Source: Ectocarpus siliculosus
Lineage: Eukaryota; Sar; Phaeophyceae; Ectocarpales; Ectocarpaceae
NCBI GenBank assembly: GCA_000310025.1
Contig: FN649736.1
Coordinates: 1,098,736 to 1,162,735, forward strand
Reading direction: 5' to 3'
Length of the DNA: 64,000 nucleotides
Part shown: piece by piece, positions 1-12,434 of the stretch
Layout of the letters: every line of letters begins with the position of its first letter
Numbering within the stretch: the stretch's first letter is position 1
Program-made: the position numbers and the translations under genes
Notes under the pieces: generated by a model
The model's database searches: none
Told to the model about the DNA's origin: nothing
What the model saw: only the letters and a program-made list of their open reading frames with translations

Positions 1-3000
1 GCACTGACCAAGCTCAGCGTAAGCCCCAACAGGCAGCCTCGCCGGTTAACCACAGGAGTGGAGAGTTGTTAGCCTTGCCTCCTGCTTGAAGACGCCCGGC
101 AGAATCGAGACCCTCTCCTCTCAGCGCGCACAAACCATTTTTGCGCATGCAAAGGGAGAATTTTTTATGAGTCTGGAGCACGCGTGTACGCTGCACCCAA
201 GGGCAATGGGTGTATGTTGTTCGTAAGAGGCTCGACGACGTTTGCTAAACGGTCTTAAAGGGGTGGCTCTCTCCCTCTCTCTCTCTGTGTTTGCTCGTGG
301 TGTGTTCCCGCTGCAGGTCGGGCAAGGCGCCGAGCTCATCACCATGGTGGGGCGCCTGCAGGGCGTTGGGCTGGTGGTGGACGAGAAGCTGGACATGATC
401 ATCGAGCAGCTCCGGAGGCAGGAAGAATCCGCGGCGAAGATGGAGCTCAGTCTCGCCAAGTACTCCGCGTCCATAGCTGAGGTGAGAACGAGGGGGGCAC
501 CCGATAGTCTGTCTGTGCAGGTTTTTCTAAGTGAGCAAACATACAATACTCCTCCTACTGGATAAAGTAGGTATGTGTAGAATCCGCTATGTTGGGGTAA
601 GGGTTACGGGTTAGGGTCTGCGTGCCCCCTTCCTGGTCGTATTCGTGCAAAATAAACTTGCTTTTTATGTTCTTTGCGTAGGCAGTCCGGGCCGCCGCTG
701 CTGTTGTTGTTTCCCAGCTAACGGGCTGTGCGCAACTTTTATTAAACATGCCGATCTGCGAAGTCATAGGCGTGCACAAGGTCCACGCACGGACAATTAA
801 AAAAGGTTCAAGTCTTGTCCGCGCGTCTGCCAAACAACTCCACGCCATAGAACCTCCGTGCCGAATTGGTCTCCGACAATTGTTGGGTGCAAGTTTTGAT
901 GTGACACCCGAGAGGCTGAGACTCGCGCGCATTCTTTCCCCCCTACTCTTGTCCCCCCCCGCCCCCGCCCCCGATTTGCCGGCGACAGGTTCTCGGACGT
1001 GTCTCTAGCGTCGGCAGCTCAAGCGGTGACGGGAAGGAACGACCACGCTCCAATGGCAAGGTGCGGGTCCCGCGGGAGGGGCGCGTCGCGTGTGTTGCCG
1101 TGCGTGCGAAAAAGTCTCGGTTGGCGTAGCGTCTACATACTCCCGTAGACTCTCGCGATATGGCGGCTTAGGCGTTTCGATCGGTGAACAGTACCCAGGG
1201 CGCCAACAACGCGGATTTGCCCCACATCGCCACCCACGTCCCGCATTTGTTCTGAATCGTTGTTCCCTTTGCTTGGTAGCACTGCCGTTCGTAGTGCTCC
1301 CCTCAGCACCTTGGCTTGAGATTACGTGCGTCTTGCCTGCTGTTATTCTACCGCCTCGCGATGTAGACGTTGCGTGAGCTCGGGAAGGAGCAACTGTACA
1401 AGCTACAAATTTCCAAGGACGACGTGACTTACGCCAGCAAGAGGCCCTTCGCCTCTGGGAGCTACTCCGAGGTATACTACGCTAAGCTCTGGGTGTTGGT
1501 TTGGTCCTGTCTCCTTCATCTATTGCACTCTGTAGAGATCGTCTTCGGCAGACGGAGGGACGTACGCATCGTTCTGGATGACGTCAAGTTGATAGTTCGT
1601 GCTTGATTCTTACGTTTTTCTAACCTCCCTGCGCGCATCCGTGCTTCTCCGTGGTTGGCAGTGAGGGCACCAAGAGTGCAGTCTTTGCGTTGGTTAATCG
1701 AAGGACGGTAGTGGCACGGTAGATATCGTGAAAGACGTCAAGGATAGTGTATCAGCATCGCTCGGATTGTTTGCCGTAGGTGTGGCGAGATATCGCACAG
1801 CATCAAGCGCTCCTCGACGTCTTACTCAAAACACTATTTGGTTATCGGGTAGGTTTACGAACACCTATCTATGTTGCGAAATGCCGGTTGCAGGTGTATC
1901 AAGTCATCCACGAGGGAGTCGTCAAGGCCGCGAAAAAGACGAACCTGGCACGGTTAGGGGTGGGCAAGAAGGACATTGACCGCGTGTTCGAGAGATTTGT
2001 CAAGGAGCTCTACATCCTAAGCCAGATGCACAGCGAGAGGTGTGTGTGTGTGTGTGTTTGCTTTAATTTGCATCGACCGCGCTAACTGGCTGACCAATGA
2101 AAATGAATCAGACTTGGTAGCGGGATAAAAAAACGCGAACACGATTTCTGACCAAAGGATTCTACGGACAGGGGGGTGTCGGTGCGTGCATGCGTGTGTC
2201 TCCCTGTATTTCTAGGAAGGTTGAAATAGTGTACCGAAACTAAGGTCAGTCACCTCTCTTGTAGCCATGTGACTCACCCTCTCACAAGTGTCGCGCTTAT
2301 TGTGGAAAATTATTTGTCTTCCCTAGGTCACAGGCGATGATGGATGTTTGAACGCATGACGCAGAGGAATATGCGTACGTATACGTGTAGTGCGGTTTGC
2401 CTTAGTGGGGCAGGGGACGTGAAGCACGAACCGAAACGCCAACTAAAAGTAGGCGGCGTTCTCTTGCCGGCGAGTGCAAGCAAACGACATCGGACCATCC
2501 TTCGGCAGCACACGGTACTGTTTCTCCCCCCCTTTTTCGACGTTCAATCCTTTTTTTCTCGGCCAACAACGTCGGTTGTCGTGAAAAATCGATCAGGGTG
2601 GTGTCGATGTACGGCGCTATCGCGTCTCCTACGGAGCTGACCCTAGTGATGGAGTTTCTAGAGAGAGGCAGCATTCGAACGGTGAGTGCGCAGCGCGTGT
2701 TCCTTCCGTAGTAACTGTTGCATGGCTGGTGTTTGTCGCAACAATAAGCTTCCTACCGTTGTGCCGCCAAGGCGGCGGTTGAAACTCAAGGTGTGTGATA
2801 GAAGTACGGCCGGTGTAGTTTGTCTTGAGAGGGCTGCTGTGACAACCTCGCCACACGAAAACGCTTTTATGAGAAGCACCGGAAGAGCTGGGCGCGTGGC
2901 TCGCCTTCTTTTCTGACGGCTGCTGGTTGATTGACCCTCGTTCCTAGTCGAAATGCAACCGCCCGAAAAGGCATTCGCAATCTCACGAAATCACCAGCTT

Positions 3001-6000
3001 GGGGGGGGTGGTCGTCGTCAATGGTCAGCCCACGGAACCAATCAACAACTGGAGGACCCCCTCCCCCCCCCCACTGTCACATTGATTTTTCGTTCGCGCG
3101 CATGCTGCGGGGCGCCGGACCACATCTATACAGATCTTAGACGACGACAGGCAGCGGCAGAGCATGACGCGGGTGGTGCGGCACGGCCTGCTGCTAGACA
3201 CGGCTGAGGGCATGACGTACCTGTACAACAACGGCGTCCAACACCGAGACCTCAAGAGCGCCAACTGCCTCGTCACCCACGACTGGCGGGTGAAGGTATG
3301 GCGTGTCTGCATGGGCCGAAACCCGTGGCTTTTCGACTCTTGTGCGCCCTGGCACGGAGAGAAAGCTTCCAAATAGGTATTACGTTTTCAGCATCATGCC
3401 AACCCCCTTACTACAAAGTTTCATGGAGGCCGTGTCCACTACATCCGAGAAGGTTGAAGGGGATTCTCTTTCTCCCAAGACCGAAAACAGATGGTATTCG
3501 TCTTTCCTTTATCCGCGGGCGGGTGTCCTTTGCTACTACAGAGGCAGGCCGGTAGGGGAGTGTCGGTCTTGAGGGCTCAGACGCACTTTTAAAAGTTGAT
3601 TGAAGCATACGTGAAGGCGAACGCGAACAATCCTCTTCCACGCTCACTCTCTGCGAATCCCCCCTGGCCAATTCCGCGATCGCTCATGAAGATCTCTGAC
3701 TTCGGACTTTCGAAGACCATCGACGCCATCTCGACGGGCTCTAGCAGTACCATGTCTGGCAGCTTCAGGGGGGGGACGATGACATACATGGTGAGCGGGT
3801 GTGAGCTCGCTCTGGAGTGGGGGGGCTCCGCTGACTGAACTTGCTGTTCGAAACCAAAGCCAAACGTGAAACCGAAACGTTCATTGCGATGGTTCGTCGA
3901 CCAATCTGATGGGGTTTGGAAGGAGTCCGAGGTACGCCTTCGTAGTGTAAAGTTGCCTTGTAAGCGGGTATCACAAACTTATAACCCATGGTATTATAGC
4001 GTATGTTGTAATTTGGTCGGAACAAGATTCTGTGGTTTTGCGATATTTTTTGTCAGTTTATCACCAGCCAGCACCCTGGGAAACTTACGGTGCCGTTGAT
4101 GAACGTTGTCAGCGCGTCTGTCGGGGCGGGTGCACGAGCGAGCTTCGTCCTCCAAAGCACCTCCGAACACATTATTTCCCTTGCCCTTGCCAAGCAATGA
4201 GTAACGATTGATCATCCTGTGTACCCTCCCCGAACCTTCGGTGGTGATGTTGATCGTCCGTGCCTCCTTTTTTTTTCCGACGATAGGCACCGGAGCTGTT
4301 GCCTGGAGGAGCGGGCGGAGACGTCCCAGCGGAGCTAAGCGATGCCTACAGGTACCGTGAACGATGGTAGACACATTGTCAGTCGCCGGGAGATCTACAA
4401 GCACCCGATCCAACGATACGCGCCGCACTTTGCCTCCTTTTTTGTTAGCGGCATCCAGCCTTGCCTACTGAGACGGCCCGAAGTCCTCCCTGTTCTTGGG
4501 GGAGAAACTGAGAAGTTCGTGTATTCGGTTTCAAAGAGAGACGGGGGAGAGGACTGCCCTCGTTCTCCACTGCTAGCTATCCACAGTTCAAGTGGAAGAG
4601 GCTGTGGTGAAACATTTACAGTGAGTGTCAGAAAAACCAGCTATTGTAGCTGTTCAGTGCACACGCTTCATTCAGTCCAAAACCGTCCGTTGAAGCAAGC
4701 CGCCGGTTTCGCCCTGCTCTCGACATGGACCCCAATGTGCTCCACTCTTCTCGCGATGTGGTACAACAATAATTTCCTCGTAACGTTCCTCGATTGTCCA
4801 CTTGCGTGCCCCCCCCCCCCCCCCCCGGCTCACCAACTTTCGGGGAATCCTGGGGGAAATCCTCTGCGGGGAAAGAAGAAACCCCGGGGCCGGGGTGGGA
4901 AATTTTGAACCGCCCCCCCTGTTAAAGAAAGGGGAACGTCTCCACATCCCCGGAAAATGGGGCCCCTTTTACAGGGGGGGGCAACAAAAACCTCACCAAC
5001 TGATTTTTTAAAAAAATGGGCCTCCGGGAACATGTTTTCGGGGTTAAGAACCCCCTATGCCCTTTTGGAAGGGGGAAAGGGGCCCCCGCTCCAGGTAAAA
5101 ACTGCTGCGTGTGAAAAACAAAAATAATGCACCCCCCTGGGCCAATAAATTTCTAATTTTATCCGCGCTTCTGCAACGACCGCACGTGACTCCCCTAATG
5201 GCGGGGCAACCAAACACACCGCCCCCCCCCTCCACGCACTCCCTGGTCCCAACCTGCATCCGTATGCCTCCTTGCACCAAATTTGCCTCCCAAAACCTTG
5301 GTGCATCAAGCCCGCTGTGGGCTTATCCTCTCCCTNNNNNNNNNNNNNNNNNNNNNNNNNNNNNNNNNNNNNNNNNNNNNNNNNNNNNNNNNNNNNNNNN
5401 NNNNNNNNNNNNNNNNNNNNNNNNNNNNNNNNNNNCCCCAAAGTCCCCCCTTTTTTTGGGGGAAAAAATGAAAATTTTGGTTTTTTGGTTTTAAAAAGGG
5501 AGGGGGGGGGGGGCGGCCCTTTTTTTCCCTTGGTAGTTTTCCCCATTTAAAGGGGAAGGGGGGGGGGGGAAACTTTTCCGGGGGGGTTCAAAAAACCCCG
5601 TTTTTGTAGGTTTTCGGGGCCCCCGTTTCTTTCAGTCCAAAACCCTCCGTTAAACCAACCCCCCGGTTTCCCCCCCCTTTCAACAGGGCCCCCAATGGGC
5701 CCCCCTTTTTCCGGGATGGGGTACAACAAAAATTTCCTTGAAACTTTCCCGGATTTTCCCCTTGGGGGCCCCCCCCCCCCCCCCCGGTCTCACCAGCTTC
5801 GGGGTAGTCGTGTGGGACATCGTCTGCGGTGAAGGACGAACCCCGTGGGCAGGCGTGCGAATTTATGACCTGCCCCCGCTGTTAAGGAAGGGGGAGCGTC
5901 TCGACATCCCGGTAGAGTGCGGCCGCTTCTACAGGTGGGGCGCAGCAAAATCATCACGACGTGATTCTTGAAAAGAGTGGTCGTCGGGGAGCATGTTTCG

Positions 6001-6839
6001 GGGTTGATGACCGCCGTATGCGCTTTGGTAGGGTGGAAGGTGTCCTCGGCTCGAGGTAACAGCTGCTGCGTGTGAAGACGACGAGTAGTGCACCGCCATG
6101 GCCAAGTAAGTTCGTAGTTGTATCGGCGCTTCTGCAACGACCGCACGTGACTCGCCTACTGGCGGGGCAGCGAACCACACCGCCGCCGCCCTCCACGCAC
6201 TCCCTGGTCCCACCCTGCATCCGTATGCCTCCTTGCACGAAATTGGCCTCGCAAACCCTTGGTGCATCAAGCCGGCTGTGGCCTTATCCTCTCCCTACCC
6301 AACCCCCAAACACCAGGAGGTTGATGGTGAGCTGTTGGAACCAAGACCCCCACCGCCGCCCCACCTTCGACAGCATCCTCAAGGACACGAGGAAGGAAGC
6401 AGACCGGCCGTTCTCCGCCGCACTCGCACCGTCCCTGCCTGCGGATGCCCCCGCCGCCACCGGCATCATGCCGGCGTGGGGCCAACGCCGCCCCCGGGCC
6501 GGCGTTATCGCACCGGTGCAGCGGGCTTGGAGCCAGCCGGTGACGTCACTGCCGGCTCCCGACGGTGCGCCAGGAGGCGATGGTACCACCGCACCCAAGA
6601 CGTCGAGGCAAGCAGCGACGGGGAGCGGAGTTGGGTCTGTCTCCGTGGGATCTGCCGTTCCAGGCTCTCGGGTTCGGAAGAGTACACACGGGCGGGGAGG
6701 GGGAAAGGCACGGGCAGGAACATCCCAGGCGTCGGGGCGAAGAGCACGCAGGGGGGGGGGTGTCGTAGCGCTGCAAGAGCCAAGGCGTGTGCAGGTTGTT
6801 CATGGATTTAGGCTGGCAGGGGGGGACGGGGAAGCTTGA
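1..6839 (+). CDS. TKL-type Ser/Thr protein kinase, 5' end outside the window
   Basis: I join exons 1-18 (weak), 317-481, 1367-1492, 1894-2039, 2597-2681, 3134-3295, 3692-3790, 4287-4351, 5797-5934 and 6317-6839, all with GT/AG ends and matching phases, giving about 508 residues and a TGA stop. The first part is a helical, probably coiled-coil segment (DEKLDMIIEQLRRQ). The kinase domain follows: Gly-rich strand ASGSYSEVYYAKL, a beta-3-like VVKAAKK that would supply the ATP lysine, alpha-C Glu in FVKELYILSQMHS, catalytic loop HRDLKSAN, DFG in ISDFGLSK, activation segment ending TYMAPELL, then AYSFGVVVWDIVCG and the closing CWNQDPHRRPTF. The AYSFGVVVWE-like and CW-D-RPTF signatures are those of TKL kinases. 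The ~150-residue tail is low complexity, rich in Gly, Arg and Ala. Substrate unknown. The beta-3 strand is not the usual VAVK, so a missed microexon between 1492 and 1894 is possible. The gene starts upstream of the window. Confidence 0.88.
2059..2110 (+). repeat. Dispersed repeat copy next to a GT run
   Basis: In a kinase intron, a (GT)n run at 2040-2057 is followed by a unit containing GCATCGACCGCGCTAACTGG and CTGACCAATGAAAA. Near-identical units lie at 9235-9293 and 9295-9353, also next to GT-rich sequence. Confidence 0.7.
4477..6297. other. Unmerged overlapping contig ends around a scaffold gap
   Basis: Bases 4477-5335 and 5436-6297 are the same sequence in the same order. The left copy is clean up to about 4800 and then fills with homopolymer runs and substitutions; the right copy is poor from 5436 to about 5790 and then clean. 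Landmarks in both include the run beginning CAGTCCAAAACC (4674 and 5634), the long C-run (about 4810 and 5770) and the kinase exon (degraded at about 4837-4974, clean at 5797-5934). This is the pattern of low-quality read ends at two contig edges that overlap but were not merged, so the kinase intron is inflated by about 960 bp. Confidence 0.9.
5336..5435. other. Scaffold gap of 100 N
   Basis: A run of 100 N. Because the flanks duplicate one another, the true gap is probably negative (an overlap of about 860 bp), not 100 bp. Confidence 0.99.
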
Positions 6840-9234
6840 GTGAGTGGTGCGGGCCTTTTCTATCAGTGTTGTGGCGGGCGGGGAAAGGGAAAAGCGCTCA
6901 ATGCGATTTCGGAAGTACGCACTGGTAGTTTGGGCGTTGCTGTATGTTTGGTTGCCATCATCTGCCGTGAGGTTCGCAAATTTTTGTGTGTTTGTTGTTC
7001 GGTTTCGACGAATGCGGTGCTGGTGCACATTTTGGTAACGAATGCACCAGCGCTTACGGCGAAGCTGTCGGTGTGTGGCTGTTTGGTTGTGCGTCGTCCG
7101 CTCACTCGCGGATTTGTAAATTAAATTGGTTGCTGACTGCGCGGACAGACAAGGTTGGAGCTTGTGTTGGTTTGTGGTCTGAATCGCAGCTGAGGCAAGA
7201 AAGACAGAGAACACCATGCATCGTGTACGAAGTATATGTTTTCAGCTTGGCATGGGATTGGATTGGATTGTTGTGATGGTATGTACGATGTATGTGCGTT
7301 TGCTTCAGTTTGGTACGAGCATGAGACTCTGCTGTAATGTAGCAAAGAAATCTGAGATGGATTCAGATTATTTTTTGCGGACCATCTATCCAGCTCTGCT
7401 CATTTTCAGCACTGTCTGAATTGTACCCGGATCCGTCGGTGCTGAACGGCTGTCATGTCGTGTTTTGTGGTGTCATTTACGTCTGAGGCTGGGCCGCGCC
7501 TCGTTCATTTCGGCCGGCTCATTTGTATTGCTGTCTGTGTTTTATAGAGCGTAACCGTTGGTATTGCAATTACGATATCAAGGCTGCACTTGTTTTGACT
7601 GACTGCCCTCACATTCGTTATGCGACACCCTTTTCGCGCCTCGATGGCATGGGGGGCGGTAGGCCTTGTGTGCGAAAACCAACACCGATACCGGACGCTC
7701 CACGGCTTCATGGAGGGTGGGTTGGATAGCTTCTTCGGGTTTACTTGATTGTGGCGTTTAAGTGGTGCTCGCCTTGTATTGGTTTCGTGACTCAGTGTTG
7801 ATGGTATTTGGAGGTAGTCGTGTGTGGTATATATAGCGCGGTCAAACGCGGTGTTACCACGGCGTGATGAGATGCAAGGGTTCTTCCGTCGTCATGTTTT
7901 GCCCCATGTGGTCACTTGAACAGTGCAATTGAGCTGGTCTGGCGTGTGCTGGACTCAAGGCCGGACGGTGTGCATGTAAGGTTAGACAAGATAGCTTAAA
8001 CAAGAGAGAGCGAGGAAAGCATGAACATCCTGCTCCGTGGTCGGACTACAGTAGTTCCACACGGCCCCACACGGGAGGCGATGGAAGAGAAGAAATTTCT
8101 CAGCCATCAGCTTTTGGGGGAGACAACGGGCACTATGATTTCCTGTTCTTGTTGGTTTTGCTTTCCTTTTCCCTGCTGTTCGTTGTCTGCAACACTGTAG
8201 ACTTTGTAGTCTATTCGAGGAGCGTTTGATGTCTTTTGGTCTTCTTGTTGTGTTTGTTTTTTTATGTGATTGTTCGCAAATAAATTATTGGTGATGGTAG
8301 GTTGTACCACGTTGTAGCATTATAAAGGAAGCGTTCACATGGTTTGTGATAAGCCCGACAGAGAACTCCCGGTATTGTAGAGACGAGCGGAGATGTACCG
8401 CTCAAGGAAGAAGCGTTTTACGCTTTTGTTGTGTCACATGATGTGCGTAGTTGGTATTGTTTGCTTCTCTCTCCTTTCAAATGTGCGCTTATCGTTCCCC
8501 AAACAATGCGTAAAATCGAGTCAATTGGTTGTGGTTGGAGAAAAACAAATCGCGTTGCATCACGCTCCCCGGCTTCGTAGGGGTGCCAGGTTAACCTCTT
8601 CAGTTTTACAGAAATCTTTAATGGTACTCCCACGGCATTTGGTAAGTAAGTGTGTTAATCAAGTCGGCTTCCTAGTGACTGTATCGATGAGCTGTATCAG
8701 CGCGGAGAACTAGCCCTCGCGCGATTCGAATGTGGTCTCTTGTGCACAAGAAAACGGGAAGATTGGGGACCCTGACCCGTGACCCGAAAAACGGGGCATG
8801 CTTGTGTGGGAAGGGGGTGCGCAACCAACGTTTTATGAAGCACTACAGCCAGAGCCTCCCTCCCTGTCGTGTTCGCCGCGACTGTCGCGCGGGAAGGCGT
8901 GGGTGGGTGTCTCTATGGCGGTGGTAGATCGTATCAGTCGTGGAGAACGATGGCGGGATAAACGGGTAAGCAAAGCAGAGTGCGTATTTCCTGAAACAAA
9001 CGCGATCATTTTCAAAGGCCCATATTCCGCACGATCCAAACACTCGATGATTTAGACTAAATAGCCAACCACCCGCCCACCCTGCCCCCGTGCGAAGCAT
9101 GTTAGTCTCAGCAGCATTCGCGTGTGGCGCGTGCGTGTGTTTTTTGGACACTTGCACTATAATACAACAAACACCAAATGAACGGTTGTGTATCCATCCG
9201 TGTAAACGGCAAACACCCCTCCATTCGCGTGTGT
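6840..9234. other. 3' flank of the kinase gene, no gene recognised
   Basis: This stretch follows the kinase stop and probably begins with its 3' UTR. Reading frames on both strands are short and lack coding character. I see no RNA gene, repeat array or transposon ends. Confidence 0.5.
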
Positions 9235-9353
9235 TTTTACTATTAGCATCGGCCGCGCTAACCGGCTGACCAATGGAAAGACGTCAGTGTGTGTGTTTTT
9301 ATTATTAGCATCGACCGCGCTAACCGGCTGACCAATGAAAAGACGTCAGTCTT
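9235..9353 (+). repeat. Two tandem copies of a 60-bp dispersed repeat
   Basis: The units 9235-9293 and 9295-9353 share GCGCTAACCGGCTGACCAAT followed by GAAAAGACGTCAGT or GGAAAGACGTCAGT, and differ at only a few positions. Each is preceded by GTGTGT and a T-run. A more diverged copy lies in a kinase intron at 2059-2110. Confidence 0.8.
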
Positions 9354-9379
9354 AGTGCGGTTGAAAACACAAAACACTT

Positions 9380-9742
9380 CTATCTGCCATGAACTGGGAC
9401 CCCGTGAGGGGGCAGCATGGAGGAGGCTAAACTATCCTTCGGATCAAAGACAGAAGCGGTGGCAACAGAAGAAAACTGGACGCGTCTACCAAGGCTATTA
9501 CCTTGTACTCTAGTTCGTCTAGGAGTACTTTCACCATTATCGTCCTTGTTTTCGCCACCATCATTCTGATCCTCATTTTGACAAGAATCTCTGGGCAGTT
9601 CTTCCCTAGCCCTACGTTCTTTGTTTTGGGGAAGGTCATCTGGCTCAAACCCTTTGCTCTCTTCCACTCCTCCATGTTTTCCGCCTCTATCGTCGTCTTC
9701 GTCCTCCTTTCTTCCCTTATTCCTTTCCTTCGTCTCCGTCAC
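9380..9742 (-). CDS. Hypothetical charged open frame, doubtful
   Basis: An uninterrupted 120-residue frame from ATG to stop, not recognised. It is rich in Asp, Glu, Lys and Arg in its first 80 residues and ends with a segment containing GRRVQFSSVATASVFDP. It lies just downstream, on the same strand, of the LINE-like fragment at 9904-11187 and could be part of that repeat. No splice context or promoter was seen. It may be chance. Confidence 0.25.
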   Translation of the reverse strand: MTETKERNKGRKEDEDDDRGGKHGGVEESKGFEPDDLPQNKERRAREELPRDSCQNEDQNDGGENKDDNGESTPRRTRVQGNSLGRRVQFSSVATASVFDPKDSLASSMLPPHGVPVHGR

Positions 9743-9903
9743 TCCTTAAAGAATTACCCTCACTACTATCGTTGTCGCAGAGATCCCAACCGATTGGCCC
9801 TGGTGGAAGTTGGTCGATCAGTAGCCCATGACGTTTGAACACATCGCGAGTTCGCATCGACAGAAAACGAGCTAGCTCAGAGGTAAACCGTCTCCGAATC
9901 CTG

Positions 9904-11187
9904 TTATTTAGTATGAAAAGCTTTCAGGCGAACTAAGGCTCTTTCATCGTCAAAATTCCTCCTGCAAAAGGCTTCGTGCGCCAAGTGGTTGGCGATAGCA
10001 ACGATGAGTCGATTGGTGCCTTTGCCAAGACCACCAGTCGTTGAAACAGCAGCACTATGGAGGGTAGATCTAGACGGGTTGAAAATTCCCGCATAGTGAT
10101 TTGCCTTACTTGCAGCTCGATCTTCTAGGGCGGATCCTGACTTTTGGATCGACTTGTCGATGCTTCGACCTGCGGATGGGTTGACGATTGTTACGTCTAT
10201 AAGAATGGACGTGGTGCAGAGTTCCTCTTCCTTCTCTCCTGCGTGTAATCCCGGGGCGATTACCAAATCCATCTTGTATAACTCGGCGGGTTTCTCGCGT
10301 TGGTCGGCCAGGTGCGCGTTGTGTGGATCTCGGCGGGTGACGAGCATGTCGGGCTTGAGACGTCCAGGCTAGAAGACGCTGATATAATGTACCAGGCGAT
10401 ATGTATCCTTATAGACAGGTGCCACGCATGAGCCCCCAAAGGCCTCCGGGGCGCGCATTCAAGTGAAATCCTGCGCGGTCGAGGCGACGCTGCTGGACAC
10501 CACCGCCGTGCTATTTGTGTGTGAATAAGAGCACGGCAGGGAAGTGGGTACGAGGCATGAGTGTATGCACGGGCGGACATACGTGACCGGCGACGCCTTC
10601 CGCGGCCTCAAGTGCCTTAGTGTTAGCTCGATGCGTCACTTGTTTTTTGAAAGGGTCGTGCTCGAGGTCAAGCGTGGCCTTGGCTCGGATGTCGTGCAAA
10701 CCGTAACACCGTGCCGCAGCGTGCCAACAGTCGACACGCCACGCCACATACAATCGCACGCGCCGGTGCCCTTCACGGCTTGATGGCATGTCATCGTGCG
10801 CTTGCAAGAAAGTGGATAGTAGTGCAAGCGGCCTTTTGTAGGTAGGTTGATGTGTTGAGTTTTTCGTACATTGTCTTGTAACACGAAGGACGCTAGATCA
10901 TGCTGGAGCTGGCTCAGTAAGCCTAAACCGCAAGGAAGGGCATGTGATGCAGCTTGTCCCATAATAACCTCGACTTTGTCAGAGAGGCACGTGGCCAAAG
11001 CGTAGAGCCCTCGTTCCTTCGTGGTATGGATATTCTCGCTCAACTCCTGGGCCCACTCACGTCGGTCTACCCCTGCATTTTTCGTCTGCGCTCTCAAGTG
11101 TGTAGTTTGTTTCCTGTTGGAAGGCTTTTGACATTCATTCAGCCTTGGGCTCATGTTGTTGGCGATGGAAGAGAAGAAATATCTCAA
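9904..11187 (-). mobile_element. Decayed non-LTR retrotransposon (LINE-like) fragment
   Basis: The best part is an open frame at 9904-10347 (147 residues). It contains SILIDVTIVNPSAGRS, then a helical segment with Glu, Ala and Lys, then STTGGLGKGTNRLI. This order (an 'L-x-DVTVVNP' strand, a charged helix, then a 'TFGG-G' turn) resembles the region after the reverse transcriptase in many LINE-type ORF2 proteins. Upstream sequence on the same strand up to about 11187 has protein-like stretches in more than one frame, as expected of an old copy. No reverse transcriptase motif (YADD) is visible, so the fragment is 5' truncated. Family assignment is by pattern memory only. Confidence 0.45.
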
Positions 11188-12434
11188 TATGTTTGCTTCC
11201 GAGGGAGGTGGGCGTAACGACCTGCTTGAAAGATAGTCTATGTAGCTAGGCTAGAGAAAACCCCATCCGATCACTCCCTTGCAGGGTTTCAAGCACAACG
11301 CTGGGAAGATAGGCAAGCCGGGTTTCTACAATTTTCTGTGCTGCTCTGCTGTAGGACAAGCTAGACATAGATTTCATTTTTATCAAGGTGTGGGGAATGG
11401 CATGGGCCAATGCAACCTCATCGGTGACCCCCCGACCTAGTGGGCATGTATGGATAGAATCATACGGTTAAACGTTTTTTCTTGATTGGTGATCTTGGGT
11501 TCAAGTCATTCGTTTTGCTTTGTATGCGGTTGGCATCGCGTGCCGAGCGGGAGCGATACGCTCTGAAATGTTCTCGTTGTCCGATACGTCGCCGGTGGCG
11601 ACGTCTGACTGCTGTTTGGGTCCGTTTCTGTAGTTCTATTATCGCATTTCGGGTCGCTTTTTTGTTCGGGACCCTCTCTTCTCTTGGATTTGTTCTAGGT
11701 GTGCGCCCCTTTCGGGGTAGTTGGCACATGTATACGACCACGGAAGGCATCCGTGTCGGGCGGGCCGGTGCGAGTGTCAGAAGGTACTCGGCGGAGACCT
11801 GAACTTTTTTTCGATGTGAAGACAACGGGAACGACAACACACCCTCTAACAAAAATGGCGGATGCCATGAAACAACGGAGAGGCATCTCCTCGCATGCCC
11901 GTACTTGCGCACCTTATCGACGGGTAAAAAAACAACAGGCCCAGAGTTTCTCACGCTACATACACCGGACAGTCCCATGTACATCGCGCCAATACAGAAG
12001 AGCGTCTACAGGAGAATTAGAAGCAATTACATACCGCCACACTACATACACATGACATGATGATGATCCCTTACTTGCGGTTGAACGTCACCCCCGAACA
12101 ACGTTGAATACATACATAAATACCCGCCCTACCTATTTTGGCCGCCCTCGTCGGACATGAGCTACTGCACTCGGTGGACACGGGGTACCACTATCGATCG
12201 ACACCATACAAAGTCCAGGAAACTTAGAGGGATCGGTCATCTACATGCACCATTCATTGCGCAAGACAAATAGCCAAAGTATACGCACTCGGCGGTGAGA
12301 AAACACCAACAAGAGCACGCCTAGCAAGGCTTCCCAACACGCTATTAATACAAGGTTGCCGGAACAGGGGGGAGCGTCGCGCTCAAGTGCTTGAAGCTAT
12401 AGCCCATGGGCCCAACATACATTTAAAAACGACA
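11188..12434. other. Intergenic stretch with one dispersed-repeat copy
   Basis: No gene recognised. At 11806-11828 lies one copy of a repeat containing ATGTGAAGACAAC, which recurs at 13248-13270, 42086-42120 and 61951-61990. The flank upstream of it (about 11740-11805) also resembles 42010-42085, so the repeat unit is longer than the core. Confidence 0.4.

Noticed and set aside
595-620. Telomere-like GGGTTAGGGT sequence
   Set aside because: Only one or two loose copies; no array.
4810-5330. Second kinase-domain exon suggesting a tandem kinase gene
   Set aside because: It is a corrupted read-end copy of the exon at 5797-5934.
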